Source: Diphasiastrum complanatum
Taxonomy: Eukaryota; Streptophyta; Lycopodiopsida; Lycopodiales; Lycopodiaceae
Reading direction: 5' to 3'
Length of the DNA: 64,000 nt
Assembly: GCA_029204225.1 (NCBI GenBank)
Contig: CM055099.1
Span: 60,425,919 to 60,489,918 of the forward strand
Below are positions 34,166 through 46,140 of the stretch, piece by piece (within the stretch, counting starts at the first letter, position 1; the number at the start of each line of letters is the position of its first letter). The position numbers were made by a program, and so were the translations under genes. The notes beneath the pieces were generated by a model. The model was not told the origin of the DNA and ran no database searches. It was given only the letters and a program-made list of their open reading frames with translations.

Positions 34166-34672
34166 ACATGGTCATTGGGAACACGAATGTTATACTGCTG
34201 CATTATTAACATGTATACATGATATACTTAATCTGATACAACCCTTTGTTTTGCATTCCGATTTGTGTTAATATTGCTATGCTTGTTCCTCATTTTGTCT
34301 GATCTTTCTAGTTGTTCTTTCTGGTAATAGACGATTAACTTTTAGTCTTGTCTTTCGCAAATCATTCGCGACTAATTATCAGTCGAGCATAGTTTAGCTC
34401 TTTGCGAATCATTCCCGACATATAATTTGTCTTGCAATTCACAACAAATTATTCATCTAGCGCTTCATCCATTAAATGTTTGGCTGCGTAATCTAGAATG
34501 ACTGTGATTCCTATCACTAAAGTTTTGTTTATCCTGATAGGCATAGTCATGCTTACAGAGAGAGACGTTTAACTCATTCCGCTGCGCACGAACATTTTCT
34601 GTTCGAGTTCATTTCTTGTTCGAGCTCGTTTCTCGTTCGTGTTCATCATTTATTCTTCCCCTCTCTCCCAAC
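34166..34672 (+). repeat. 3' part of a copia LTR
   Basis: Ends CTCCCAACA directly before TGGTATCAGAGC (34673-34684). It shares GTTTGGCTGCGTAATC and GATAGGCATAGTCATGC with the copia LTRs at 24 kb. The start of the LTR is not visible. Confidence 0.75.
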
Positions 34673-36518
34673 ATGGTATCAGAGCTATTTTCATAGCTTG
34701 ATAAGCTTCCACAGTACAAGACTCTACTAGCCGATAGAGTAATTGTTGTCTTGTTTTGTAAATATCATATTTTCATACTTAAGTCACTGATAGTTTCTCC
34801 TATCACTTAGACTAATTCTTCCACATGGATTCCCAAGGGAAAGCCAGTCCTATCATGGACAAGCTTGATGGAGCCAATTACCATCTGTGGAAATTTAAGA
34901 TGAAAACTGTACTAATGGCAAAAGAATTGTTCGACGTTGTTATAGGTGCAGAAGGGAAATCCGAAGCGGACGACGCGACAATCGTCAGATGGAAGCTAAA
35001 GGATGGAAAAGCTTTCGCGCTAATCATCCTCAACATCACGATACCCAGATCGACCATGTATCCAAGGCTCAGACATCAAAAGAAGTCTGGGACATCTTGA
35101 GCACTCTATACGAAGTGTGAGATATAGCTTCTAAGCTATATCTCAGGAAGAAATTCTACTCCCTCAAGATGACAAATGGTGATTTTCTACAGAATCACAT
35201 TAATCAATTCAAGAACCTGCTAAGACAAATGGCCGCTGTCGGATTTGTCATAGACGATCAAGACGCAGTGATGCAACTACTTACAGACTTGCCAAGTTCT
35301 TACGACAGCTGGATGATGATCATCACAACTCATCCAAAATTGACTCTTTACTATGTTGTTGCAGGAAGACACGTGAATGAATGAAGCCTCGAGTTCCTCA
35401 GCTGGTTCTCATGCCTTGTACACCAACAAGAGCACGACAAAGCAGAAGAAGAAGAAAGGCCAAAAGCAATCAAAGTCAGACCAGAAGAGTTACATGTCTG
35501 TCAAGACTGTCTAGTTATTAACATACTAGGAAACCATTTAAGTCAAGCCATCACCATATTGATAGAAGATTGTTAGATGTTGTACATTCATATATTTGTG
35601 GCCCGATAAAAAATCCTTCGCTGAAAGATGCCAAGTATTTTATAACCTTTATTGACGAATTCTCCGGAAGGACGATGGTGTATTTCATAAAGAAGAAATC
35701 AGAAGCTTTCAACTACTTCAGAATCTTCAAGGAGCGTGCAGATAAGGAGACTGGAAGGACGATCGAGGCCCTAAGGTCAGACAACGATGTAGAATATATC
35801 TCTGTCGAGTTTAAGGAGTATTGCCAAAGCCAAGGCATTGAACAACAATTCATCACTCCTTACAGTCCTCAGTCTAATGGCTTAGCTGAGAGGAAGAACC
35901 GTACTTTGGTCGAATCTGCTAGTATGCTATCGCATGCATCGTTGCCCAAGAGATTCTGGGCTGAAGCTGGCCCTCTCAGACAAGACACCCCACGAGGTGT
36001 GGACAGGCTCTAAGCCTTCTTTGAAGAACCTAAGAGTGTTCGGGTGCATTGCCTACGCGCGAATCCCAAAAGACATAAGGAAAAAATTGGACTTCCAAGG
36101 TCTCAAGACCATCCTGATCGGATATACTTTGTCTGATAACACCTACAAGCTGTACGATCCTGATACTCAACAAATCTTGTATAGCCGGGATACAGTCTCT
36201 ATCGAGGATCAATTCGTCGACCTCAAAGGCAAGGATATTGCTCAAGAAAAACCTACATCTCTTGCCATTGACACGACAGTCCGAACTTCTAGCTCAGGCG
36301 TGTCTATTGTTGACCCACTTCGAGACAGCGAATCAGACGAAGATGTTGCTGCTACCCAGCAACAAGTCCCAGGAGCGGTTCATCAGTCAAATGATCCCAG
36401 AAGATCAAGCCGAGTGCGCACATAGCCCACAAGGTATACTCTTGAGTCTGTCTGTCTCTTAATGCAGGAACCGATGACAGTCAAAGAGGCACTCAGCCAA
36501 CCAGACTTTGATCTCCCA
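34673..36518 (+). mobile_element. 5' half of a copia element: primer site, gag, integrase
   Basis: Primer site at 34673. Gag from ATG 34825 (LDGANYHLWKFKMKT, then SKLYLRKKFYSLKM and LTDLPSSYDSW) with one frameshift near 35075. No zinc knuckle is left, and 35395-35550 is a short Lys-rich tail. Integrase at 35570-36013 (HSYICGPI, FITFIDEFSGRTMVYF, EALRSDNDVEY, QQFITPYSPQSNGLAERKN), then a 36-kb frame switch to VWTGSKPSLKNLRVFGC and a linker ending MTVKEALSQPDF. It is cut at about 36518 by a CACTA relic, so RT and RNase H are gone. Confidence 0.88.
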
Positions 36519-37960
36519 GAAGGATATGTCATGCTTGAGACAAGAGATGAGGCATGGAAAATGTTGACTAACATCGGGATGGAGTACAAGCAATATCATG
36601 CATGTCCAAATGATTCGTTTTATATCGAGACAAGTAGTACCAATCACTCAAGAGATGTCCCATTTGTGATACTCCTCGATATAGAGATGATTTGCAAGGG
36701 GCAAAAAATTCATGCAAAGTTTTATGAATTTTTTTAGTAATTCCATGGTTGCAATGTTTATTTCATTGTAAATCACTTGCACAACATATGGATTGGCATG
36801 CACACCATATCTATAGATGGGATAATGAGGGTACCTTCATATTCACGTGCATGGAAACACATCAACAAAGAGTATCCAAGCTTTGCCAATGAGTCAAGAA
36901 TGTGAGATTTGGTCTTACAACATATGGTGTGAACCCCTTTGGTGTACGAGCAATTACGTGATCTATTTGACCTGTTTGCTTGGTAAATTATAATATTCCA
37001 CTTTGTTTGAGTACAAAAAAGGGACACATTATGTTGGCACTTCTTATTCTTGGCAAACACAAGGTTATGAACATGGATATGTATCTTGAACCACCTATTG
37101 ACGAGTTGAAAGATTTGTGGAAAGGGATAAAAGCATATGACATTCCACGCCCCTTACATGAGAGGGATTTTATACTACATGGCATTATAATGTTGACAAC
37201 ACATGACTATTCAGGTTTAAGTGAATCGCTCATGTAATCATACAAACAATGTTTATCTTGTGTACACAGGAGTTTGTTTACAATTACATACAACTACTTT
37301 TCGACATTTACATGATATACTACAATTGCCAAAAATATTCTTTTGGCATGTACTTTTTCAATTAGTGATTGAAGGTATTTATTTGTTGGGCTTCCTTTAC
37401 AATCGTTTGAAAACATGCCTTGTGGCAAGATACTCTCATAGTCTCATTAAGGTTTTTTATGAAAATCATCGTAAATACTTGCATGAAGGCCATCCATTCA
37501 GAAATATTCATATAAGAGGTTTTGGAGGAAGAGTTGAGAGAGAGATGCCTCCATAAAGGATGTCTGTGGAAAATTGGCGAAGACTTTGGGAGGAGCCTCA
37601 AGAAAAGCCAATTGATGGTATGAAAATATTATCTATATTTCATCATTTGGAATATTGAAACAATCTTTTGATTAATTAGATACTTGATAAGATACCATTG
37701 CTGCAAGGCACGATCTAAAAGAATCAAACACCAAAAAGAATATTGGATAAAGGATGGTGAGATCATGCTCCAAAAGCACCTTGGAAAATCACTAAGGAGG
37801 AGCTTTACCATGTGCGTTCCATTATCATGACATTAGAACAACAACTAATTTTGCCCATTTTCTACGGAAATCATTCACATTGGATGGAAAGCTTCAAGGT
37901 CTCAAGTCTCACGATTGGCTAGACATGATTCAATTCATATATCCACTGTCAATTTTGTTG
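36519..37960 (+). pseudogene. CACTA (En/Spm) TNP2-like transposase relic
   Basis: Plus-strand fragments in several frames: DEAWKMLTNIGMEYKQYHACPND, then RDDLQGA, AQHMDWHAHHISIDGIMRVP, FANESRNVRFGL, GVNPFGVRA, VNYNIP.CLSTKKGHIMLALLI, MDMYLEPPIDELKDLWKGI, further on RKYLHEGHPFRN...GRVEREMPP and GKLQGLKSHDWLDMIQFIYP. These are conserved landmarks of plant TNP2 transposases in their usual order. There are many stops, and I see no CACTA terminal repeats. It inserted into, or was joined to, the copia element on its left. Confidence 0.85.
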
Positions 37961-38034
37961 GAATTTTAGTTCACTTCAAACCTTTGAATCCCATTTGATC
38001 TAGTTGCCTCTATATATAGTGCCAGCTATGTCTT
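37961..38034. other. Short junction between CACTA relic and gypsy pol
   Basis: Unassigned bases only. Confidence 0.4.
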
Positions 38035-40201
38035 TCAAGTATCTACAAACATCTCATCACTCGGTATTCTAGATAGATGATCAGCGACAAAATGTTGCGA
38101 TCCTTTGCGTACAACAATCCGAAATGCGAATTCTTGTAGTAATATCAACCAACGTGTGATTCTTCCTGTTGTGCAAGCTTTGTTCATGAGGTAAAGTAAC
38201 GCTTGATGATCTGTGAAAAATACAAAGGGTTTACCTAGAAGATAATGTCGAAACTTCTGGATGGCATAAATCATTGCTAATGATTCCCTCTCGGTTGTGG
38301 TGTAGTTCATCTCCGTAGATGTTAATTGCCTACTAAGAAAGCGAATTGGATAGTCCTTCTTGTACTCTCTGGGTTGAGTTAGCACTGCACTGATGGAAAA
38401 CTTCAATGCATCGGTGTGCACGTGAAACTCCTACATGTAATCTAGAGCAAGATAGGAGCAGTTGTCAAGGCATGTTTGAGTTCTTGGAAGGCCTTTCTCT
38501 GTTTATCCATCCACTTAGGATTTATGGTCACTCTGTATATCCATCGTGCTTTACTAGCAAAATCATGAATATGGCAACGATAGTGGTTAGCGTGACCCAT
38601 AAAACAATAAGCGTCTCGGACCGTTTTAGGTTTTGGCCTCTCAACGATGACTTTGATCTTCTCTGGGTCGGTGGCAATCCCATTGCGCGATACAATGTGA
38701 CCAAGTACGACGCCGTGGGTGACCCATATCTGACATTTTTTAGGATTAAGAGAAATACCATACCTCTGGCATTGTATGGGCCAGGTGCGTGGATTCTTCC
38801 GAGTGCACCCCAAGGTCATCAAGATAGATCTCAAGGTTGTCACCGATGAGATCATAAAATGCTGCTTGTATGACATGTTGGAAGGTACATGGTGCATTAC
38901 ATAATCCAAAGGGCATAACGCGCCAGTAGAAGATACCCCATTCCGTAGCAAAAGCCGTTTTGGGTTGGTCTTCTTCAGAGATAACAACTGAGTTATATCC
39001 ACTGAAGCCATCTAGGAAGGAGTAAACTTCATCCCCAACTAGGTTTTCCAATATGGATTCGCCATACGAGATTGCAAAATGGTCTCTTCCTGTGGAAGCG
39101 TTTAATTTGCGATAGTCAACACAGATACGAAGCTTCCCGCTCTTCTTTGGGACCACAACGATAGGTGATACCCAATCTGTATGTTCCACCTCGTAGATGA
39201 AACCTGCCTCCAAGAGCTTTTGGAGTTCTTCTTTGATGCGTGCTCTGTAGATCAGATTACAACGATAAGGTCTACTGGCATGGGGTTTAGCATCCGTCTT
39301 TAATGGGATTTTCAATATAGACAAACTCTTCCTCTGTCTCATCAGACTCTTGAAGATTTAACTTTATGGTTTGAGCGGGGCCATCATATGGCTCATTCCC
39401 CTTTGGCTCCCATTGAGCTTGAGGCAGGTGGATAGTTACATCTTCAATGGTGAAGTCCTTGAAATGATTGGGCACATTAATTTTATCAGGGGCGTAAAGC
39501 TTCTTAGTCCTGGCTTTAGGTGGATCCTTAGGGGTTCTAGTTGTGTGGCTTGTGGACCTAGAGGATTGTGCTTCACTCGGGGTTTCTCGAGCTATCGTGA
39601 GATCGTGAGGGGGCTCCATCTCTATAATCTTTTTCATTTTCTCGCAGATAGCTTCCTTCCTAGTTGGTTTTGCATACACCTTGTGAATGGTGTTTTTGTG
39701 TGGCTTGGACGCTTGAGGGACTTCAGTTAAGATTGTGTCATCTATCACGTAGATAGATTCAGTATCATGTATCTCCCATTCGTATATCGGTCGTTTGACA
39801 CGATATAGTTTACTTTGGTCCAGTTTGGCTGCAGCAATGCTAGCCTTAGGCTCTATCTCTCGGACCTTCTCAGGGAGTAACCGTGGGAGAATGGCGTCCA
39901 TGAAGCGCAGAATAGCTACATATGTAATATCGACCATGTCCGAGGCAATATCAAACTCTTGAGAGCGTAAAACACTCTCATCATCGATATACAAGGTTAT
40001 TGATTCATCATAAGGTAGCCAGGCGACGTGTAGCAAGTCCTCGTTGTGGGGCTGAATGTTAACATAACTGACGTTGAAAATAAGAGTATCCAAATCAGTT
40101 GGTTCAACAGTAGATTCATTGCTATCAGTGTGATGTGTGTTGAGTTCGCAATGTTCCGCATTGACACAATGCAAATGACTCGTATAGAAGATGACTCGCA
40201 A
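38035..40201 (-). pseudogene. Ty3/gypsy pol remnant ('gypsy E'): linker, RT and RNase H
   Basis: Minus strand, non-chromovirus branch. 40201-39287: a 304-codon open frame of the pre-RT linker (DIASDMVDITYVAI, RPIYEWEIHDTESIYV; basic, Thr/Pro-rich end). 39342-38746: RT (LRICVDYRKLN, DGFSGYNSV, MPFGLCNAPCTFQ, active site IYLDDLGVHS). 38761-38442: thumb/connection (GHANHYR). 38421-38035: RNase H (HTDALKFSISAVLTQ, DYPIRFLSRQL, FFTDHQALLYLM, QHFVADHLSRI). Frameshifts lie near 39290 and 38750. Both ends are cut. It resembles gypsy B closely in motif spelling, so A, B and E are probably one lineage. Confidence 0.88.
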
Positions 40202-40405
40202 AAAAAATGACTCGTGGACGAAAACGTACTACTCGTAGATGACTCGTATAGAAGATGACTCGCAAAAAAAAATGACTTGTGGACGAAAACGTACTACACG
40301 TAGAGGCGTGGAAAGTGCAAAAAATGACTCGTGGACGGATAACTTACTACTCGCATATGACTCGTACAAGATGACTCGCAAAAATATGACTCGTGCAAAT
40401 CTGAC
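40177..40405. repeat. 64-bp tandem repeat, about three degenerate units
   Basis: GACTCGTATAGAAGATGACTCGCA occurs at 40177 and 40241, and a third, rearranged unit ends near 40400. Units share ATGACTCGTGGACGAAAACG and A-runs. It lies between the gypsy E linker and a copia gag start. Confidence 0.8.
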
Positions 40406-40831
40406 TTCTTGATTTCGTCTGAAATCTTGTGAGCAGTGTATCCCACATCTCCTAAGCTTTGGAGAGTGTAGCCAGGTCAAGTGTAAGGCTATCTTCGATG
40501 GAAGATGATAGCAAGGCTACTACCTTGTCGTTTTTCTCCCTCCATTCGCGTAGCTCCTTGTCTGTTGTCGTAGGCATTTTTTCTGTGCCATCCACCCAGG
40601 GGAAGAATCCTTTGCCCTTGATTATCAAAGATGTCTTAACTTTCCAGGCTAGAAAGTTAGATCTTGAAGAATTAAGTATAGTGTAGATCTTGTTCTGCAT
40701 GCTGCTGATTGAAGCCATTGCTTCTTGAAGTCTATTTTTCTTGTCATTTGGTTGATTGTCTGAATGCTTGGCCTCCGGATCTGCTAGCTTCTCAGCTATG
40801 TCAGAATATGACAGGGTGGCTCTGATACCAC
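40406..40831 (-). pseudogene. Copia gag N-terminus and primer site
   Basis: Minus strand: primer-site complement GCTCTGATACCA at 40819-40830, then gag from ATG at 40718 (MASISSMQNKIYTILNSS, LAWKVKTSLIIKGKG, EWREKNDKVVALLSSSIEDS). Closely related to the gag at 47560-48559. It is cut off on the left by the tandem repeat. Confidence 0.85.
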
Positions 40832-41250
40832 TGTTGGGAGTCGAGCGGTGCTCCGATACGAATGATGGGAATTGTGAGAAGAAAATTCACGAAACATTCG
40901 CGACTCTCTTTCGAGATTCGGATGGAGTTCAGATGCATTCGCTGGGCACACCCAGCTGAAACACTCCTACAATCCTCCAGAGGGTAGTCAGGTACTACTG
41001 ATCTACGTTCATAAAATTAATATAGAATTCGACTTCATTTCAACCAAGGTGCGGAATTCAAAGGGAACAAGAAAACTCAGACATATTAAAATAAACAGCA
41101 TAAGCATTCGACATCCAAGATCAGACACAACCAGAAAAATAATCTATATTGATTCTCTCTGATTTCTTCAGGGCACTGCATGCGAATCCACTCAGTGCTA
41201 TATAAGGCTAAAACTGTCGAGTGAAAAGCTAAGAGTGATAAGCGAGGAAT
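40832..41250 (-). repeat. Partial copia LTR
   Basis: On the minus strand it ends CTCCCAACA before the primer site. It matches the inner part of the LTR at 48676-49706 (TCGGATGGAGTTCAGATGC, CATAAAATTAATA, GTGCGGAATTC). It is truncated at about 41250, where gypsy B begins. Confidence 0.8.
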
Positions 41251-41259
41251 CAAGATTGA

Positions 41260-43516
41260 GTTGATGATTGTGAGTTGATGACCAACAAGGAATTACACGA
41301 TAAAATCCGCCAGGACGTTATAGAAGAACCAAAGCTTGCGCACGATGTGTCACAGTACTTCAAGGAGTACGGGATGGATGAAGTGGTAGTGGTCATGCCC
41401 AAAGCTAAGAGAGAACCCATAGAAGAAACCTCCCAAGGGACCAATGTTTATGAAGGTCCAACTCGCACAAAAGAGATAGATCTGGCTAAGAAGGGAGAGG
41501 AAAGTTGTATGGTATCAGTTGGAGAATATTTAGAAGGAGAGGAACTCGAGGATCTCAAAGCACTTCTTTGCAAATATCGGGACTATCTTGCTTGGAATTA
41601 TGCTGAGATGAAGGGCATATCGCAGATGTTGTGGTTCACACCATTCCATTGCATATAAGAGTGATGCCATTTGGATTGTGCAATGTTCCCTGCACTTTCC
41701 AACGAGTGATGAGCTATGCCTTCAAGGACTTTCTACATAAATTTCTTGAATTTTGTATGGATGACTTATGTGTCCACTCCTCTAGAGCCCAACATCTAGC
41801 TTGCTTAGAGAAAGTGTTCATTGTCGATTATTCGGCATATCCCTAAACCTGGCCAAATGCCAATTTCTGGTCACGCACGACATATTGCTAGGCCACGTAG
41901 TTTCGAGACATGGTATTGACACAGACGTCGACAAGATCTGCATAATACTTGCTTTGCCTGAGCCAGGAACTGTACGTGAAGTATACATCTTTATGGGACA
42001 TTGCAACTATTATCAAAGGTTTGGTCCTGAATTTTGCTAAGCTGGCCCGTTTGATCTACCATATGACCATCCAACTAGAATGGACACCTGAAGCCACTGA
42101 GGCTTTCCACAAACTCAAGAAGGCCTTAGTAACCGCACCTATCCTTCAACCCCCTATCTGGACCATAGAATTCCATGTCCATACAGACGCCTCTAAATAT
42201 GCCATAGAGAGTGTTCTGACATAGCCTGGGGAGTACAAGAAGGATTACCCGATCTATTTCGCTAGTAGGTAGTTGATTCCCACAAAGATGAACTATACAA
42301 CTACCGAGCGAGAAGCGCTAGCCATGGTATATAGCGTGAAGAAATTCTGCCATTACCTGCTAGCCAATCCATTCTCTTCTTCGTAAATCACCAAGCCCTA
42401 TTGTATCTGGTAAATAGACCATGCATGACCGGACAGATCACCCGATGGCTACTGCTTCTCCAAGAGTTCGACTTCAAAATAGTTGTTCGCAAAGGAAAAC
42501 AACACTATCTATCTAATCATCTCTCATGGATATGCAATCTTCCTAAGAGTAGAGGGGTCGATGACGAACTCCCTAACGCCATCCCTGAGTGGGCTACCGA
42601 TATAGTTGGATATCTAATGTCGAGACATCCTCCCCCTGAGATGAGCAAGGTAGAACGACATAGGTTAATCATTGAATCTACCCCTTTCATGTTGATAGTA
42701 GGACAACTTTATCACATCTGTAACGATGGAATCATACACTGCTATGTCCTTTCGCACGAAGTGTCCCAAGTCGTAAGTATCACCCATGAAGAAATAGGGG
42801 GAGGGCACTTCGCTGCCGAAACTACCAATAGGAAAGTGCTGCAACACGGCCTATGGTGGCCCACGATGTTCAAGGATATTCACTATCATATTAAAAGGTG
42901 TGATGTGTGCCAACGGTTCAACCAAACCCAGGGAAATGATAGAATGTTGTTATGACATATTTGAAAAATGGGGCATTGACTATGTCGGACCTATTTGTCA
43001 AGTTGTCGTGCCTCCCAAGCTCGCTATATCCTTGTAGCCACTGCACCATCACTATTCCACCTATCACCACCATCTCCATCACAAGCCCACTTCCACCCCC
43101 CATCATAATTTTGCCACCTTCGGCCAGTTGGGATGCTCCATCACTAGGATGTTGGACTGCCTTAGCGGGCCTCTAGCAAGGACTCCACTAGATGCTCGAT
43201 GTACGAGCTATTGAGTAGCCTCGCGGCCAATTGGTGGCAAGATAAACGCTGCAGGCCTTGACTGATCAAGTTGCACAGTTGAAAAGAGAGCAAGAAAAAG
43301 AGAGGATAGAGCACTAGACACAGGTCCAACAATTGAAGCACTAATTGAAGAAAGCAGAAATCGCAATTTAGCAACACCTACAACTCGTGTCCAAACTTCA
43401 GACCGAGCTCGTCCAAGAACAGACCGCGTGACAAAAACATACTAATCTGACCGCCAGCACTTGGTACTGAAAACGATGACATTGGATCAGGAGCGTGAAT
43501 CTCTCAAGGCCACAGG
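41260..43516 (+). pseudogene. Gypsy B part 1: RT fragment, RNase H, integrase start, coiled coil
   Basis: Plus strand: pre-RT linker ending YRDYLAWNYAEMKGI, then a large deletion that joins the HTIPLHI motif directly to RVMPFGLCNVPCTFQ, so the first half of RT is missing. Next come FCMDDLCVHS (YxDD box degenerate), LARLIYHMT, RNase H (HTDASKYAIESVLT, NYTTTEREALAMVY, WLLLLQEFDFKIVV), the integrase zinc domain (GGGHFAAETTNRKVLQHGLWWPTM, CDVCQRF) and only the first integrase core block (WGIDYVGP) to about 43035. From 43240 to 43516 a Gln/Lys/Glu heptad-rich coiled-coil frame follows. The copia insertion interrupts it at 43516. Confidence 0.85.
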
Positions 43517-44327
43517 AATTCAAAATGAACAAGAAAAAACTCAGACACGCGATTAACAGCAGAAACATTTGCATTCGAGATCAGACACAACACGAATTGA
43601 TATGTGCGCGAAGGCTACAATATCATCTATTGATTTCTTTTCTCTGATTCTTTGAGCACTACGTGCATATCCACGCAGTCGTGAGAGAAACACGGTTCTC
43701 TCACGAGTAATCGTCTCGCTTTTTACTAGTGGACAGTTGGATCTTCTGATCCTAGACAGAATTGTCTTCGCACGCAGGCGGACATGTATTCTGTATTTTT
43801 CGTCTTGATTGCTTACTAGCATCAAACTATTACATTACATTGTATGTGTATTCTGTTGATCTATATGTCAAGTATCATCCAGTAAGTATGGTCGCTCTAT
43901 GTAAATCTAAGATTGGAGTGATTAAATATCTACAACTAATCAGGGAATTACAAGAGTGGCAGATTAGCCACGATCTTAAAAGTATTTGCTGACGTCATAC
44001 CATCGAATCAGATATATGTACTTCTGGGTACTTGCGTGATCTTAGCTGGTACTCTTTGGAGCATGAGGACAAAATGGGTTTCATTTTGCTCGTATGCCTT
44101 TCTCTCGTACTGGATCGCAAAGGAATCTCATTTGTGGATCTTTCGTGTTCGCGAACCGTTCGTCTTCGTCTCCTTTGATTTTGGTGTTCGCGAATCGTTC
44201 GTCTTCATCTCCTTTGACTTTCGTGTTCGCGAAACTCTTCGTGTTTCGTGTCTCCAAATTTTCGAGTTTGCGAACATCTTCGTCAAGTTGAGGGCTGAAA
44301 CCTAACAAGGCTTTGTAGTTGGAAACA
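43517..44327 (-). repeat. 3' LTR of copia G, truncated
   Basis: On the minus strand it starts TGTTTCCAACTACAAAGCC right after the polypurine-like tract and matches the 5' LTR up to the GAATTC near 43520. Confidence 0.9.
44147..44275 (-). repeat. GTTCGCGAA tandem motif in the LTR U3
   Basis: GTT(C/T)GCGAA occurs at 44147, 44186, 44225 and 44266, in units of about 39-41 bp that also share CGTTCGTCTTC.TCTCCTTTGA. The same array is in the 5' LTR (about 49524-49660). It lies in U3, close to the LTR start, where retroelement enhancers sit. TTCGCGAA is an inverted repeat. Confidence 0.85.
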
Positions 44328-44353
44328 TTTCGTTTCTTCATCTCCCTCTCAAA

Positions 44354-44998
44354 TCATGATAGCTTTACGATCTCGAGGCTGTTCCTTTGTCTCTCAAAGA
44401 GTCCTTTGTCCAGGGCTTTGGTGAAGATGTCAGCAACCATGTCTTTCGTTCCTATGAAGGTGGTTTGCATCATCTTCTTTTCAATTAGATCCCTGATCAA
44501 GTGATACTTGATCGCAATGTGTTTCAATCTAGAATAGAACACGGGATCTTTTGTCAGGTGTATTGCAGAGGTGTTGTCTATCTGCAAGACCAGAGGCTCG
44601 TTCCTTGTTTCATCCAATTCATCCAGGAACTGCCTTAGCCAAATTATTTCGTTGGCCATCTTCGCTGCTGCTACGTACTCTGCCTCGTAGGATGACTGGG
44701 CCACAACGGTCTGCCTCTTGCTGACCCAAAGAACTGCTACTCCTGATGCAATGGTGCATCCTCCTGAGACGCTTTTACAGTCATCCTTGAGAGATGCCCA
44801 ACTAGCATCAATGTAGGAAAGTATCCTGAAACCTGCACCATGACAATAACACAAGCCATAATCCCTCGTTAATTGAAGATATTGCAAAATTCGTTTTGCA
44901 ATCTTCCAATGTGTCGAGCTTGGATTCATGCAAAATTGGCTCATCCTGAATATTGTGTAAGCAATATTCGGACGTGTATTGTCAGCCAGGTACATCGG
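44354..44998 (-). pseudogene. Copia G RNase H and RT end
   Basis: A 213-codon open frame: MYLADNTRPNIAY, HWKIAKRILQYLQLTRDYGL, SYIDASWASLKDDCKSVSG, SSYEAEYVAAAKMANE, DNTSAIHLTKDPVFYSR and DMVADIFTKALDK. All copia RNase H landmarks are present, and the frame ends at EIVKLS just before the polypurine tract and LTR. Confidence 0.92.
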
Positions 44999-46140
44999 TG
45001 ATCCTATCAGCTTCCTGTAAGGTGTGAGCTACATCTGTTCTCTCTTTTCCTCAGTCTTTGGATAGTCATCATTCGTCAGCACCATCCTGCAAGCATTGGA
45101 GTGTTCGCTTCTTTGTAGTTCATCATCCCAAAGTCCTCTAGGATCTTCTGGGTGTATCTGGACTGGTGAAGGTATAACTTACCTCCCTCATAGTCCCTTT
45201 CAATTTGTAAGCTAGGTAACACCTGGCTTCTCCCAGATCCACTATCTCAAAATGTTTCGAGATGTCTTCCTTTACTTCAACTATTAGCTGCTCACTCCTG
45301 CAAAGTATCAGAGTGTCGTCCACATACACAGACACAATGATGATATGCCCATCTGTAACTCTAACATATACATTGGAATCAGCCAACGGAGGCTTGAATC
45401 CTAATGATTTCAGGGCTTGATCTTTCTTCTTATACCATTGTTGGGGTGATTGTTTCAGACCGTAGATACTTCTATACATTCTGCATGCATAGTCAGGAAG
45501 TGAATTCGAGACATATCCTGGGGGTTGATCCATGTAGACCTCTTCGTCTAATTCGCCATGCAAGAAGGCTGTCTTCTCGTCCACAATGTGGATTCTGAGT
45601 TCATAAGCTGCTGCATATGCAAATAACAAACGTAGGGACGAATGTTTGACGACAGAAGAGAAGGTTTCAAAGTAGTCAACACCGTATCTCTGAGAAAAAC
45701 CCTTCGCTACCAGTCTTGCCTTGTATTTTGCGATGTTCTCATCTGGTCCGTATTTGAGTTTGAAAACTCATTTGCATTTGACAGTCTTGCGCTTATGTGG
45801 TAATGGCTCCAACGTCCATATCTGGTTCTTCCTCATGGACTCCATCTCTTCGTTCATGGCTTGGATCCATCTGTCCTTTTCTGGACCTTCAATCGCCTCC
45901 TTGAAAGTCTGTGGTTCGCCACTGAACCCGCAGAACTCTTCTGATGTGGAAGCTGACCTGCCTAGCACATATCTTGTTGGCGCTCTTCGTGGTCTTGTTG
46001 ACCTTCTAGGAGGTCCTCTTGGAACAGCTATGCCTTTGCCCTTGTCTGCTCTGCTCAGCCCATAACCATCTTGGTTTACAAAAACTACAACGGCAGGTTG
46101 CCTCTCAAATCTTTCTTTGTCAGATTCGTCGCTCAAATGG
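44999..46140 (-). pseudogene. Copia G reverse transcriptase
   Basis: Frames 46136-45768 (linker with RRSTRPRRAPTRYVLG, then FKEAIEGPEKDRWIQAMNEEM) and 45629-45138 (AFLHGELDEEVYMDQPPGY, YRSIYGLKQSPQQWY, active site VSVYVDDTLILCRSE, FEIVDLGEARCYLAYKLKG). One stop falls before VFKLKYGPDE, where relatives read on (CKWVFK), and a frameshift lies near 45180. The active-site YVDD is kept. Confidence 0.9.

Noticed and set aside
40177-40405. CRISPR-like regular repeat
   Set aside because: Units are degenerate, there are no unique spacers of fixed length, and the DNA is a plant nuclear genome. It is a simple tandem repeat.
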